Assembly (NCBI RefSeq): GCF_010730195.1 | Contig: NZ_AP022613.1 | Span: forward strand, 4,526,001-4,590,000 | Origin: Mycobacterium conspicuum | Lineage (GTDB): Bacteria; Actinomycetota; Actinomycetes; Mycobacteriales; Mycobacteriaceae | Length of the DNA: 64,000 bases | Direction: 5' to 3' | Shown: one piece after another, positions 25,640-34,453 of the stretch | Position numbering within the stretch: the first letter of the stretch is position 1 | Layout: each line of letters starts with the position of its first letter | The notes under the pieces: model-generated | The model's input: only the letters and a program-made list of their open reading frames with translations | The model's database searches: none | Told to the model about the DNA's origin: nothing | Translations under genes and position numbers: made by a program

Positions 25640-27220
25640 GTGGCTCCCGTGGTGTTCCTGGATGGCAGTGCTAATTGCCCGCGGGAAATGCTCGGCAACA
25701 AGGCCCATGGCATCGACGCGATGCGCCGGCACAGTCTGCCGGTGCCCCCCGCGTTCTGCATCACCACCGAGGTAGGCGCCCGTTATCTGGCCGACCCCAC
25801 GCCGACCATGGACGCGATCTGGCACGACGTACTTGACGCGATGCGCTGGCTGGAAGCGCAAACCTCACGCACGTTCGGGCGGGGACCGCATCCGCTGTTG
25901 GTCAGCGTGCGCTCCGGAGCCACGCAGTCGATGCCGGGCATGATGGACACGATCTTGGACCTCGGCTTCAACGATGCCGTCGAACAGGCGCTGGCGGCGT
26001 CATCCGAATCGGGCGCCGAACAGTTCGCCCGCGACACCCGCCAACGCTTCGTCCGCATGTATGAGCGCGTGGTGGGCGGTGCGGAGCGCGTACCTGCGGA
26101 CCCGTACGCGCAGCTGCGCGCCGGCATCGAAGCCATCTTCACGTCCTGGAATTCACCGCGCGCGGTGGCCTACCGCTCACATTGGGGACTGGACGATCGG
26201 GGTGGGACCGCGGCGGTGGTACAGGCGATGGTGTTCGGCAACCTGAGCGCCAATTCCGGTGCGGGAGTGTTTATTTCCCGCAACCCGATATCGGGCGCCA
26301 ACGAACCCTTCGGCGAATGGCTGCCGGGCGGCCAAGGTGACGACGTGGTGTCGGGATCGGTGGACGTCGAACCGATCACCGCGCTGCGCGATGAGCAACG
26401 CGCCGTCTACGACGAGCTGATGGCCGCCGCCCGCCGCCTGGAGCGCCTGGAGTCCGACGTTCAGGAGATTGAATTCACCGTCGAAGACGGCACGTTGTGG
26501 CTACTGCAGACCCGTACCGCGGAGCGGTCGGCGCAGGCGGCGGTGCGACTGGCCCTGCAATTGCGACGCGAGGGCCTGATCGATGACCACGAGACGCTGC
26601 GCCGGGTGACCCCGGCGCACGTCGAGACCCTGTTGCTGCCGTCGTTGCGACCCGAAACACGTTCGACCGCACCGCTTTTGGCCAAGGGTCTGCCCGCCTG
26701 CCCGGGCGTAGCATCGGGGCAGGCGTACACCGACGTGGATGCGGCCATGGACGCCGCGGACCGCGGCGAGCAGGTCATCCTGGTCCGCGACTACACCAGG
26801 CCCGAAGACGTCTCGGGCATGCTCGCGGCGCAGGGCATCGTTACCGAGGTCGGCGGCGCCGCCAGCCATGCGGCGGTGGTGAGCCGCGAAATCGGTCGGG
26901 TGGCCGTGGTGGGCTGCGGCCCTGGAGTCGCGGCCACGCTGGCCGGCAAGCAGATCACTGTCGACGGATCCAAAGGTGAAGTGCGCGAAGGGAATCTGGT
27001 TCAGTCCGGCTGGTCGGTGGACGATACGCCGGAGCTGCGGGAGCTGGCCGACATCGCGCGACGGATCAGCCCGCTGCGCGCGCACCTCACCGGCGATTAC
27101 CCGAGCCTGGCCGATGCTTCCGAACCCGCCATCCGCGCCGCGTTGGACGCCGGGCATTCCGACGTCGTCTCGCCGACCCCGCTGGCCGCGATGCTCACCG
27201 CGCTGCGCATGACAAGGTGA
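25640..27220 (+). CDS. ppdK: Pyruvate phosphate dikinase-like protein lacking the PEP domain
   Basis: A 526-residue protein, orthologous by position to M. tuberculosis Rv1127c. It has the N-terminal ATP-grasp domain (GNKAHGIDAM, SVRSGATQSMPGMMDT, SGAGVFISRNP) and the swivelling phosphohistidine domain with GGAASHAAVVSR near residue 405, whose His carries the phosphate. The C-terminal PEP/pyruvate barrel of full-length PPDK (about 870 residues) is absent, so it cannot run the complete reaction alone. Translation starts at GTG 25640. Its stop is 7 bases before the next gene, an HTH-like protein, indicating one operon. Confidence 0.85.
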   Translation: MAPVVFLDGSANCPREMLGNKAHGIDAMRRHSLPVPPAFCITTEVGARYLADPTPTMDAIWHDVLDAMRWLEAQTSRTFGRGPHPLLVSVRSGATQSMPGMMDTILDLGFNDAVEQALAASSESGAEQFARDTRQRFVRMYERVVGGAERVPADPYAQLRAGIEAIFTSWNSPRAVAYRSHWGLDDRGGTAAVVQAMVFGNLSANSGAGVFISRNPISGANEPFGEWLPGGQGDDVVSGSVDVEPITALRDEQRAVYDELMAAARRLERLESDVQEIEFTVEDGTLWLLQTRTAERSAQAAVRLALQLRREGLIDDHETLRRVTPAHVETLLLPSLRPETRSTAPLLAKGLPACPGVASGQAYTDVDAAMDAADRGEQVILVRDYTRPEDVSGMLAAQGIVTEVGGAASHAAVVSREIGRVAVVGCGPGVAATLAGKQITVDGSKGEVREGNLVQSGWSVDDTPELRELADIARRISPLRAHLTGDYPSLADASEPAIRAALDAGHSDVVSPTPLAAMLTALRMTR

Positions 27221-27227
27221 TCACCCC

Positions 27228-27842
27228 GTGACCGAATTGAGTGTGCTGCAGGCGGTCCGACTCAAGGGCCGGGTGAAACCCGCCGACCTGGCGGCAACCC
27301 TGGGCGCAGATCCCGCCGAGATCAGCCGGACCGTCGGGCAACTGGCCACCTCCGGCTTGCTGGTCGAGGACACCACGCTGCGAATCAGCCCCGCCGGCCG
27401 GGCCCGGCTGGAGGAACTGCTCGCCAACGAGCGCAAAGCCGTCGACACGGCCGCGCTCCGCGCCGCCTACCGCGACTTCGGCTCGGTGAACACCGATTTC
27501 AAGGCCGTGGTGACGGACTGGCAGCTCAAAGGGGGCTCCGGCGGGCAGCCCAACACCCACGAAGACGCCGACTACGACAACGCGGTGTTGGCTCGTCTCG
27601 AGCAGGTGCACGAACGGGTGTTGCCGATCATCGCGGCGGCCACCACGGCGCTGCCGCGACTGGGCGCCTACTCGACAAAGCTGGGCGCGGCGCTGGCCAG
27701 GGTCAAGGCCGGCGAGGTCGCGTGGTTGACCCGGCCACTGATCGACTCGTACCACACCGTGTGGTTCGAACTGCACGAAGAGCTGATCCTGGCACTCGGG
27801 ATGACGCGCGAAGAAGCGGCGAGATCCGATGACGCTCACTAG
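27228..27842 (+). CDS. Winged-helix-like conserved protein (Rv1126c-type)
   Basis: A 204-residue protein starting at GTG 27228, seven bases after ppdK. The first 65 residues look like a winged-helix DNA-binding unit: LSVLQAVRLKGRVKPADLAATLG, AEISRTVGQL, then a wing with LRISPAGRARLEEL, as in MarR-like proteins. The remaining helical part has repeated ELHEELILAL-type segments. Position and orientation match M. tuberculosis Rv1126c, always next to ppdK. It may regulate or partner PpdK; no direct evidence. Its stop lies 3 bases from the convergent Rv1125-like gene. Confidence 0.75.
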   Translation: MTELSVLQAVRLKGRVKPADLAATLGADPAEISRTVGQLATSGLLVEDTTLRISPAGRARLEELLANERKAVDTAALRAAYRDFGSVNTDFKAVVTDWQLKGGSGGQPNTHEDADYDNAVLARLEQVHERVLPIIAAATTALPRLGAYSTKLGAALARVKAGEVAWLTRPLIDSYHTVWFELHEELILALGMTREEAARSDDAH

Positions 27843-27845
27843 GTT

Positions 27846-29090
27846 TCAGGTCAGGGCCGCGTCCAGCCGCTGCACATAGCCGTCGATGTCGGCCACGGCC
27901 GCCTGGGACGCGTGGACGCTGATCGCGACGGTATCGCCGATTCCGTGCACGCCGTGGGTCAGGCCCATCAGCGGCGACAGCGCCGGATATCCGGCCGTCA
28001 GCACCACCGGGGCGTCCCCGAAGCTCAAATCGGCGGCGCCGCGGTTGACGCTGGACACCACGGTGTTACCGGCAACCTGCGCCGGCCGGGCATCGGGGTC
28101 GAACAGGGCGACGCCCCAGCGCACCAGCGCCGCGGGTACCGCGGCGAAGGCCCGATCGGCCGACCGCGCGGCCGGATGCTGCAGGCGACGGCGGCCGTTG
28201 GCCACCTCCGTCGCGATGCGCGCGACCCGGGCATCGTGATCCAACTCGGGATGCAGCCCTACGGTGACGTTGGCGAAGTGGTTGTTTGCATGCGGCACAC
28301 CGGGTTTGACCATCGGGACCTCGGCACCCAACGAGTCGACCGGCCCACCGAGCAGACCGGACAGCGCACTGGACACCGCCGCCAGCACCGCGACCGTCAC
28401 CGTCGGCCCACGCAGTTGCGCGCGGCGGCGCACCAGCGTGCGCACGAAGCGGGCACCGCCGGGTCGGGCGTTGGTGGATAGCAGCGGCCGCTGCCCAAGT
28501 CCGGGTGCCAGTAGACCCGCACGGGTGTCTTGCACCAGCCGGCGGTGGGTGCGGGCCGCGTCCACGGCCCGCCACGGCAAGAAGCCCGCCCGTGGCGGCT
28601 TCACCTCGGGCACCGGAACATCGCGGCCGAAGAGCCAGCCCGCCATCGCGGCCCCGCGGATGCCGTCGGCCAGCGCGTGCGGCGCCTGCAGCACCACCAC
28701 GGACCCGGGCCCGGTGACGCCCGGAACGCCGACCACCGGGGCGAAAACGTGTAACCGCCAAGACATCCGGCGCATGTCCAGCTGCCGGTCGGCCAGGTCG
28801 GCCACCGCCGCCAGACAGCCGCCCCAGCTCTGGTCGGTCAGATCGTGGCACACCACATGCTCGGGGCCGACGTCCGCGGGCACCCAGCGCGGGTAGCTCA
28901 GGGTAGTCCCGTGCTCGACGCGCACGGCCAAGCCGGGGCAGGCGCGGGCGCGACGGCAGACCCGCTCGACGGCGCGCTCCAATTCCGTTGGTACGCCGTC
29001 GAATGCGTAGAGCAGAAATTCGTCGTTGGGGACCTTGGCCGACAGCCAATAGAACTGCGCATCGACGGCCGTCATCCGGTGCCCGACCAT
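27846..29090 (-). CDS. WS/DGAT-like acyltransferase fold protein (Rv1125-type)
   Basis: A 414-residue protein, the same length as M. tuberculosis Rv1125 and in the same place next to ephC. It begins MVGHRMTAVDAQFYWL, like wax ester synthase/diacylglycerol acyltransferases, and has QAPHALADGIRGA where these enzymes have HHxxxDG. The first His of the motif is therefore Pro here, and activity cannot be assumed. A second conserved block is VVSSVNRGAADLSFG near residue 355. The start at 29090 is chosen over 29132 because it matches the family opening. Its start is 7 bases after the end of ephC, so the two form one transcript. Confidence 0.75.
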   Translation of the reverse strand: MVGHRMTAVDAQFYWLSAKVPNDEFLLYAFDGVPTELERAVERVCRRARACPGLAVRVEHGTTLSYPRWVPADVGPEHVVCHDLTDQSWGGCLAAVADLADRQLDMRRMSWRLHVFAPVVGVPGVTGPGSVVVLQAPHALADGIRGAAMAGWLFGRDVPVPEVKPPRAGFLPWRAVDAARTHRRLVQDTRAGLLAPGLGQRPLLSTNARPGGARFVRTLVRRRAQLRGPTVTVAVLAAVSSALSGLLGGPVDSLGAEVPMVKPGVPHANNHFANVTVGLHPELDHDARVARIATEVANGRRRLQHPAARSADRAFAAVPAALVRWGVALFDPDARPAQVAGNTVVSSVNRGAADLSFGDAPVVLTAGYPALSPLMGLTHGVHGIGDTVAISVHASQAAVADIDGYVQRLDAALT

Positions 29091-29097
29091 CGGCCCC

Positions 29098-30015
29098 TCA
29101 GCTGGACGAGCCGGGCGAACCGATAAACGCAAGGATCAGGTCGGCAACCTTGTCGGGCTGTTCGAGCTGCAGGAAATGCCCGGCGTGGTCCACCACCTCA
29201 ACCTCGCTGCCGGCCGGGAGCACCTTCTCGGCCAAATGCGCGAAAGCCGGTGTCATGCAACCGTCGTCGAGACCATGCAGATACAGGCTCGGCAGGATGG
29301 GCACTTCGGTCCAGCGCTGGTTCAGCTCGGCGTAGCGCGGGGGCGCAGCGGTGTTTCGGATGGTGGCGCGATATGAGCCCAACGCCGCCTGCCAGCTTTC
29401 CGGTGTCCCGATCGCGGCGTCGACGTGACGCAGATCCTCGTCGGCATCGCGATAGCCCGGCGACCAGCGCCGCCACAGCAGCGGCAGCACCCAGGATGCG
29501 GAACGCTCAGGCAGCCACGGCAATTGGAAGTAGAGGATGTACCAACTGCGCAACAGCTGGCGGGCCAGCTGACGGGCGAGCCGGGCCCGGTCGGCCGGCC
29601 GACCCGCCGCGCGAAACGCCGCCGAGGGCGGCACCGACATGATCACCGCCTTGGCGAACGGGCTGTCGGGCAGGGCGGCCAGACCGGTGGCAGCGATGGC
29701 GCCCCAGTCGTGGCCGATCACCACGTCCGCGTCGGTGCCGCCCGCGGCCGAGCGCACCCGCAGGGCGTCGTCCATCAACGCCCCGATGTGGAAGCTGCCG
29801 TCGGCGGGTATCGACGACGGCGCATACCCGCGATTGAACGGCGCGACCACCCGCCACCCCGACGCCGCCAGCTTGGGGGCGACCTTGCGCCAGCCGTAGG
29901 CGGTGTCGGGAAAGCCGTGCAGGCATAGCGCGAGCGGGCCGTCGGACGGACCCCACGTCAGTGCCTTCAGGTCCACTGGAGGGCCGGGCACGTCGACCCA
30001 GCGCGGCTCAGTCAT
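29098..30015 (-). CDS. ephC: Epoxide hydrolase, alpha/beta hydrolase fold
   Basis: A 305-residue alpha/beta hydrolase, orthologous by position to M. tuberculosis EphC (Rv1124). The oxyanion motif HGFPD is near residue 34, the nucleophile elbow reads GHDWGA near residue 98 (Asp nucleophile, as in epoxide hydrolases), and the catalytic His lies in DHAGHFLQLEQP near residue 282. It would open epoxides to diols via an ester intermediate. It is divergent from a TetR gene with only 21 bases between the start codons, so that regulator probably controls it. The following gene, an Rv1125-like acyltransferase-fold protein, is in the same transcript. Confidence 0.88.
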   Translation of the reverse strand: MTEPRWVDVPGPPVDLKALTWGPSDGPLALCLHGFPDTAYGWRKVAPKLAASGWRVVAPFNRGYAPSSIPADGSFHIGALMDDALRVRSAAGGTDADVVIGHDWGAIAATGLAALPDSPFAKAVIMSVPPSAAFRAAGRPADRARLARQLARQLLRSWYILYFQLPWLPERSASWVLPLLWRRWSPGYRDADEDLRHVDAAIGTPESWQAALGSYRATIRNTAAPPRYAELNQRWTEVPILPSLYLHGLDDGCMTPAFAHLAEKVLPAGSEVEVVDHAGHFLQLEQPDKVADLILAFIGSPGSSS

Positions 30016-30036
30016 AGGAACTAACGTAACTCAGCT

Positions 30037-30612
30037 ATGACGGCTCGCCGCTGGGCCAAGACCGGCGCCACCCAGCAGCGAATCCTCGACGCGGCGACCG
30101 AGGCGTTCGCCACCAAGGGCTTCACCGCGACGACGATGGCCGACGTGGTCGCCGGTTCCGGGGCCAGCGTCGGCAGCATCTACCACCACTTCGGCGGAAA
30201 GCGCGAGCTGTTCCTAGCCATCTTCGAGCGGATGGCCGATGCCGTCGACCGCCGCATCGACGCGGCCATGCGTCACGCGGACGGCCCCGACGACGGGCGG
30301 CGCGTGTTCGAGCTGCACGTGCGGGCCTACCTCGAGGCGATGTGGGAGAACCGGCGCCTGGCCGGGGTGCTGACGTCCGGAGACACCCCGCCCGGGTTCG
30401 ACGTCGCTCGTCGCGACCGCATGCAAGCCGCCTTCCGGAGTTGGATGGCGGTGCTCGAGCTGGACACGTCGCTGCGCGGGCAGCTGCTCGGCCGGGTGCT
30501 GGTGGCGATCATGGCGGAGTCGTCGCTGCTGGTCGCGGCCTGCGAGGACCCCGACGAGGTGCCCCCGATCATCGACGCGACGATCGATTGGATCGACCGG
30601 CTCATCCGGTGA
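30037..30612 (+). CDS. TetR family transcriptional regulator
   Basis: A 191-residue TetR protein. The HTH lies at residues 10-58 (QRILDAATEAFATKGFTATT, ASVGSIYHHFGGKRELF). The C-terminal ligand domain is all helical. The gene is divergent from ephC with a 21-base intergenic gap, the usual sign of a local repressor acting on both promoters. Its last 11 bases overlap the convergent VOC gene. Ligand unknown; lipid or epoxide metabolites are plausible given the neighbour. Confidence 0.85.
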   Translation: MTARRWAKTGATQQRILDAATEAFATKGFTATTMADVVAGSGASVGSIYHHFGGKRELFLAIFERMADAVDRRIDAAMRHADGPDDGRRVFELHVRAYLEAMWENRRLAGVLTSGDTPPGFDVARRDRMQAAFRSWMAVLELDTSLRGQLLGRVLVAIMAESSLLVAACEDPDEVPPIIDATIDWIDRLIR

Positions 30613-31084
30613 GCTTCGCCGCCGCCGCCCGCTCCAGGTCGGCGAGGACGATCTTGCGCATGCCGTACATCGCCTGGGTGGCCGCGGTCGCCGCGTCCGG
30701 ATCCGGGTGGCTGACCAGCTCATAGAGCCGGTCCGGAATGATCTGCCAACTCAGGCCGAAGCGGTCCTTGCACCAGCCGCACTGCGATTCCTCGCCGCCG
30801 TCGGTCAGTCGTTGCCAGTAGTAGTCGACCTCGTCCTGGTCCTTGCAGTGGATGGTGAAGGACACCGCTTCGCTGAACTGGAAGTGCGGGCCACCGTTGA
30901 TGCCGATGAAGCGGTTGCCGTCCAGCACGAAGGTGGCGGATAACACCGAATTCGGTTCGCCCGGTCCGGCGTCGGTGGCCCGGTTGAGGTCCTCGATCCG
31001 CGAGTTCGGGAACACCGAGGTGTAAAACCTGGCGGCCTCCTCCAGGTTGTGGTCAAACCACAGCGATGGCGTGATCGATGGCAC
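30602..31084 (-). CDS. PhnB-like VOC superfamily protein
   Basis: A 160-residue protein of the 3-demethylubiquinone methyltransferase-like/PhnB branch of the vicinal oxygen chelate fold. Signatures are LWFDHNLEEAARFYTSVFP at the start, GPHFQFSEAVSFTIHC, and WCKDRFGLSWQIIP towards the end. The GTG at 31084 is preferred to the longer frame from 31135: GAAGGGGGC stands before it, and the extra residues do not resemble the family. Function unknown. It converges with the TetR gene and overlaps it by 11 bases. Confidence 0.75.
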   Translation of the reverse strand: MPSITPSLWFDHNLEEAARFYTSVFPNSRIEDLNRATDAGPGEPNSVLSATFVLDGNRFIGINGGPHFQFSEAVSFTIHCKDQDEVDYYWQRLTDGGEESQCGWCKDRFGLSWQIIPDRLYELVSHPDPDAATAATQAMYGMRKIVLADLERAAAAKLTG

Positions 31085-31153
31085 GGCTGTTGCCCCCTTC
31101 GTCGTTGGTATCCGTCCCTGGATAGACCCCGACAACGGCCGAAAATCACCGCG

Positions 31154-31654
31154 CTACACGCGCACGGCCGTCATGTTCATGTCGATCGTGCCCTTGCACG
31201 CGCCGCTCGCGATCTCGGTGTGCATGACGCCGGCGAGGGACCCGTCGGGTTGCGGGGTGTAGTGCACCTCGGCGTGCGCCGGATTCCATTGGATCGTGGT
31301 GTCGGGCAGCATGCAGTCCCATTGGAAGTCGCTGACTTGCCGCCACGACGAGCCGTCCCAGGTGAACACCACGGGCTGCGGGACCGTCGGGTTGGTCGGC
31401 GGAGGGCCGCTAACGATTGTGGCAGTGCACTTTCCGCCCGTGCAGCTCGATTGGAACCCGTAGGTTTCGGTGTGCTGTTCCTCGGGGTCGCCCGCCGCCA
31501 GGCTGGTCCCGGACTTTGGCCCAACCATGAAGGTGATCGCGTACTGGCCGTTCCAGGACGGTTGGTCGGCGGCGGCGCTCGTCGCTAGCGGCAGCGCGCC
31601 GGCGAGCGGCGCGGCGCACAACGCGACTAACCCGGACAGACGGTGCAGGGCCAT
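31154..31654 (-). CDS. Secreted protein of unknown function
   Basis: A 166-residue protein with an N-terminal signal peptide (LVALCAAPLAGALPLATSAAA, cleavage near residue 29). The mature domain is beta-rich and has four cysteines (SSCTGGKC, FQWDCML, SGACKG), suggesting two disulphides. It resembles other mycobacterial exported proteins with a Y-x-x-T-F-x-x-GPK-like opening, but no function is known. It lies just downstream of the esterase gene in the same direction, 23 bases apart, and may be co-transcribed. Confidence 0.7.
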   Translation of the reverse strand: MALHRLSGLVALCAAPLAGALPLATSAAADQPSWNGQYAITFMVGPKSGTSLAAGDPEEQHTETYGFQSSCTGGKCTATIVSGPPPTNPTVPQPVVFTWDGSSWRQVSDFQWDCMLPDTTIQWNPAHAEVHYTPQPDGSLAGVMHTEIASGACKGTIDMNMTAVRV

Positions 31655-31677
31655 CGGTTTCTCCTCTGTGTCACCCC

Positions 31678-32742
31678 TCAGGCAAGCGATCGGGCGAAGC
31701 CGCTCACATCGCGCATGCTGGCCATGAACACCTCCGGCATGAAGCCCGGCAGCAGCAGGTCACCACCGTGGCAGGTGCCGGCGACCATCCGGCCCATCGC
31801 CGCCACCCCGGCGCGCACCAGGCGACGGTAATAGTCCAATCCTTCGTCGCGCAGCGGATCAAGCTCGTTGACGGAAATGATGTGCGGAGGCATGCCGCTC
31901 AAGTCCGCATCCGTCGCGGCACTGGGCCAGCAGGCCGGGTCGTCGCAGTGCGCGCGCTCGGGGTCGTAGAGCGACCCGAACACCGCGAGCTGTTCGCAAC
32001 TGACGAAGTAGCCGTCGTTTTCTTTCATCGACGGGAACTCCTCGGGCTGTTCCAGCCACCGGTTGGAGATGAAGGGACACTGCGCGTATGCGCCGGCGAT
32101 CTCGTGCAGCCAACCCTCGCGCTTGGCCTTGTGCATCACCGCCAGCGTGAGGTTGCCGCCACCCGATTCCCCGGACACGATCAGGTGAGTGACGCCGAGC
32201 CGCTCACGGTTGGCGAACACCCAGCGAACCGCGGCCGCGCAGTCGTTCAGCCCGGCCGGATAGGGATGCACGCCCAACTTGCCGGCCGAGTTGCGGAATT
32301 CGACGCCGACGACGACAACGCCTGTGCCAGCAAGGCTTTCGCGTCCGCGCAGGACCGAGGAGTCGGCGGCGCTGAGGAAGGCCATGCCGCCGCCGTGCAG
32401 GTGCACGACACATGGCAGGGCCGTGTCGGCCTCGGGCCGGCTGACATACAGCGTCAGGTCTTGGCCGTCGCCGCCCGCGATGGTGACCGTCGTGGTGGTC
32501 ACCCCCTCGGCGATCGGCGTCGCCTCGGAGAACACCCCGAACAAGGTGCCACTCATTTCTTCGGTCTTGGCGGCGAACGCCAGCCGCTCCTCAAGGGGCG
32601 AGTCGACGCTGACACGCGGCGCGGGCGCCAGCGCGTCCATGCCCAACGGCGCGAAGGCCTTGACCATTCTGGGGTCGGAGCGTGGATCGGTACCAAGGCA
32701 ACAATCGGGATCGGCGAGTCGACCGTGGGGCATGACGGACAT
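31678..32742 (-). CDS. Hormone-sensitive-lipase-family esterase
   Basis: A 354-residue alpha/beta hydrolase of the HSL type. The oxyanion-hole motif HLHGGGMAF lies near residue 126, the nucleophile elbow GESGGGN near residue 198, and the acid and base are expected in NELDPLRDEG and TCHGGDLL. This family splits short-chain esters or acylglycerols; mycobacterial Lip proteins belong here. The start at 32742 follows GAGGGATC. It is divergent from a frameshifted amidohydrolase gene with 54 bases between. A secreted protein gene follows. Confidence 0.82.
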   Translation of the reverse strand: MSVMPHGRLADPDCCLGTDPRSDPRMVKAFAPLGMDALAPAPRVSVDSPLEERLAFAAKTEEMSGTLFGVFSEATPIAEGVTTTTVTIAGGDGQDLTLYVSRPEADTALPCVVHLHGGGMAFLSAADSSVLRGRESLAGTGVVVVGVEFRNSAGKLGVHPYPAGLNDCAAAVRWVFANRERLGVTHLIVSGESGGGNLTLAVMHKAKREGWLHEIAGAYAQCPFISNRWLEQPEEFPSMKENDGYFVSCEQLAVFGSLYDPERAHCDDPACWPSAATDADLSGMPPHIISVNELDPLRDEGLDYYRRLVRAGVAAMGRMVAGTCHGGDLLLPGFMPEVFMASMRDVSGFARSLA

Positions 32743-32796
32743 CGTAGATCCCTCAAGATCATTGACAGTTTTAGAACGCGATTCTAATGTCCGAGT

Positions 32797-33952
32797 ATGA
32801 CCGCGCTCGCCGAGGAGCACCCCGTCAAGTTGTGGGCCAACTCGGGCGACTCGCATTTCATCGAACCCGAGGACCTGTGGCGCTCACGGCTGCCGAAGCG
32901 ACTGGCCGAACTGGTGCCGCGTAGCGTAAAGGACCCGGACGGCACCTGGGAGTCCATTCACGTCGACGGCCAGGTCTTTCGCCGTCGGCTGCCCAGCCCG
33001 GCCCAACAAGAGTTCATGCACGCCACGGTGGCCGCCGCGGGCGCACGCGACGTCGGCAAGCGGCTGGCCGATCTCGACGCCGAAGGCATCTGGTCGGAGC
33101 TGGTGTTCCCGTCGTTGGGCATGTGGGCCGGCTCGTTTCGCACACCGGAGCTGATGCAAGCGACCATGCGCGCCTCCAACGACTGGGCCAAAGAGACGAT
33201 CATGGACCACTCGCCGCGGCTGATCCCCACGGCACAGGTCTCCACACTGGACATCGGCGACGCGGTCGATGAGCTCAAGCGTTGCGGCGCAATGGGATTC
33301 AAGGCGGTCTTCCTGCCTGTGGAGCCGCATCCGGCGCAACGCGACTACAACCGCGACGAGTGGGAGCCGTTCTGGGCCACCGCGGAAGACATCGGCATGG
33401 TGATCGCCTTCCACATCGGCAGCGAGCCAATCGATTTCGCCGCGGGCAACAGCATCGGGGTGACCCACCACGGCCCGGGCGGCGCCGTGCTCAACTACAC
33501 CGAGACGTCGTTCGGCGGCCAGCGCGCGGTGGTCAAGCTCGTCGCATCGGGCGCCCTGGACCGGCACCCGAACCTCAGGGTGCTGGTGTCCGAGGGCGGG
33601 GCGACGTGGGTACCCCTTCATCGCCGACCGGATGGAAGAGGGCTATCGCCAGCACGCAATGGTGGTGCGGCCCAAGCTGAAACGCAGCCCACGCGAGATC
33701 ATCTACTCGCAGGTGTATGCGTCGTTTCAGCACGACTCGTCGGCCGTGACGACGGTGACGGCGATGGGCTTCACCAACGTGCTGTGGGGCAGCGACTACC
33801 CGCACATGGAGGGCACCTTCGGCCACACCCAGGCCACGCTGCATCAGTTGTTCGACGGCGTCGATCAAGCGACCAGGGACCGCATCCTGTTCGGAAGCTT
33901 CGGTGAGCTGTTCCCGGACGCGCCCCCGCCACCCGACGCTCGTCCTGCCTGA
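32797..33952 (+). pseudogene. Amidohydrolase family gene, one frameshift
   Basis: The first frame starts MTALAEEHPVKLWANSGDSH and follows the amidohydrolase-2 family (DSHFIEPEDLW, MGFKAVFLPVEP, IAFHIGSEP) to about residue 271 (SEGGATWVP). After the run of four C at about 33612-33615 the frame is wrong and the reading becomes arginine-rich until 33906. Removing one C gives WVPFIADRMEEGY and continues to 33952 with the family's metal-site ending WGSDYPHMEGTF. The gene is therefore either inactivated by one added C or misread in a homopolymer. Such enzymes act on aromatic or cyclic substrates as metal-dependent hydrolases or decarboxylases. Divergent from the esterase gene. Confidence 0.82.
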
Positions 33953-34036
33953 CCCGCGACCGCGACCATCTGCGCGGCACGCCGAAACTGGCGGTACCGG
34001 GAAAACGAGATCGCAAGGTTGGCTAATGTCTTTGAG

Positions 34037-34453
34037 ATGGCCGAGGCACTTCCCCGAATGCATCACGTGGCGATTGCCGTGTCAGCGGAGCGGCACGACG
34101 AGACGAAGCGGTTCTTCGGCGATCTGGGTTTCACGTTCGCCGACTTCGAATTGCCCGACGTGGGCCTGCATGTGGCCCTGGACTGGGAGCGCGGCATCGA
34201 GTTGCTGACCCCCACCGCCGACGCCGCCGGCCGGGAAAGCGCGGTCGCGAAGTTTCTCGCCCGCCACGGGGACGGCCTGTACTCGGCGGTGCTGCGGGTG
34301 CACGACGCCGCGGCCGCCCATGAGGTGGCCCGCCGGCACGGGTCGACCACGTTGTTTGCCCAGCACCGCGAGGTCGGCGAGTTTTCGCTCGACGAGATCG
34401 AGCTCGACGTGCGAGGCATCCCCGTCACGGTGCTCTCGACGGACCTGCCATGA
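34037..34453 (+). CDS. VOC (glyoxalase-like) domain protein
   Basis: A 138-residue protein with the vicinal oxygen chelate layout: MHHVAIAVSA at the start, RFFGDLGFTF, and a second half with LRVHDAAAAHEVARRHG. Only one set of beta-alpha-beta-beta-beta repeats is clear. The ATG at 34037 is chosen; a TTG at 34019 would add six residues and neither has a strong ribosome site. The last four bases overlap the bpoB start (ATGA), so translation of the two is coupled. Substrate unknown. Confidence 0.72.
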   Translation: MAEALPRMHHVAIAVSAERHDETKRFFGDLGFTFADFELPDVGLHVALDWERGIELLTPTADAAGRESAVAKFLARHGDGLYSAVLRVHDAAAAHEVARRHGSTTLFAQHREVGEFSLDEIELDVRGIPVTVLSTDLP

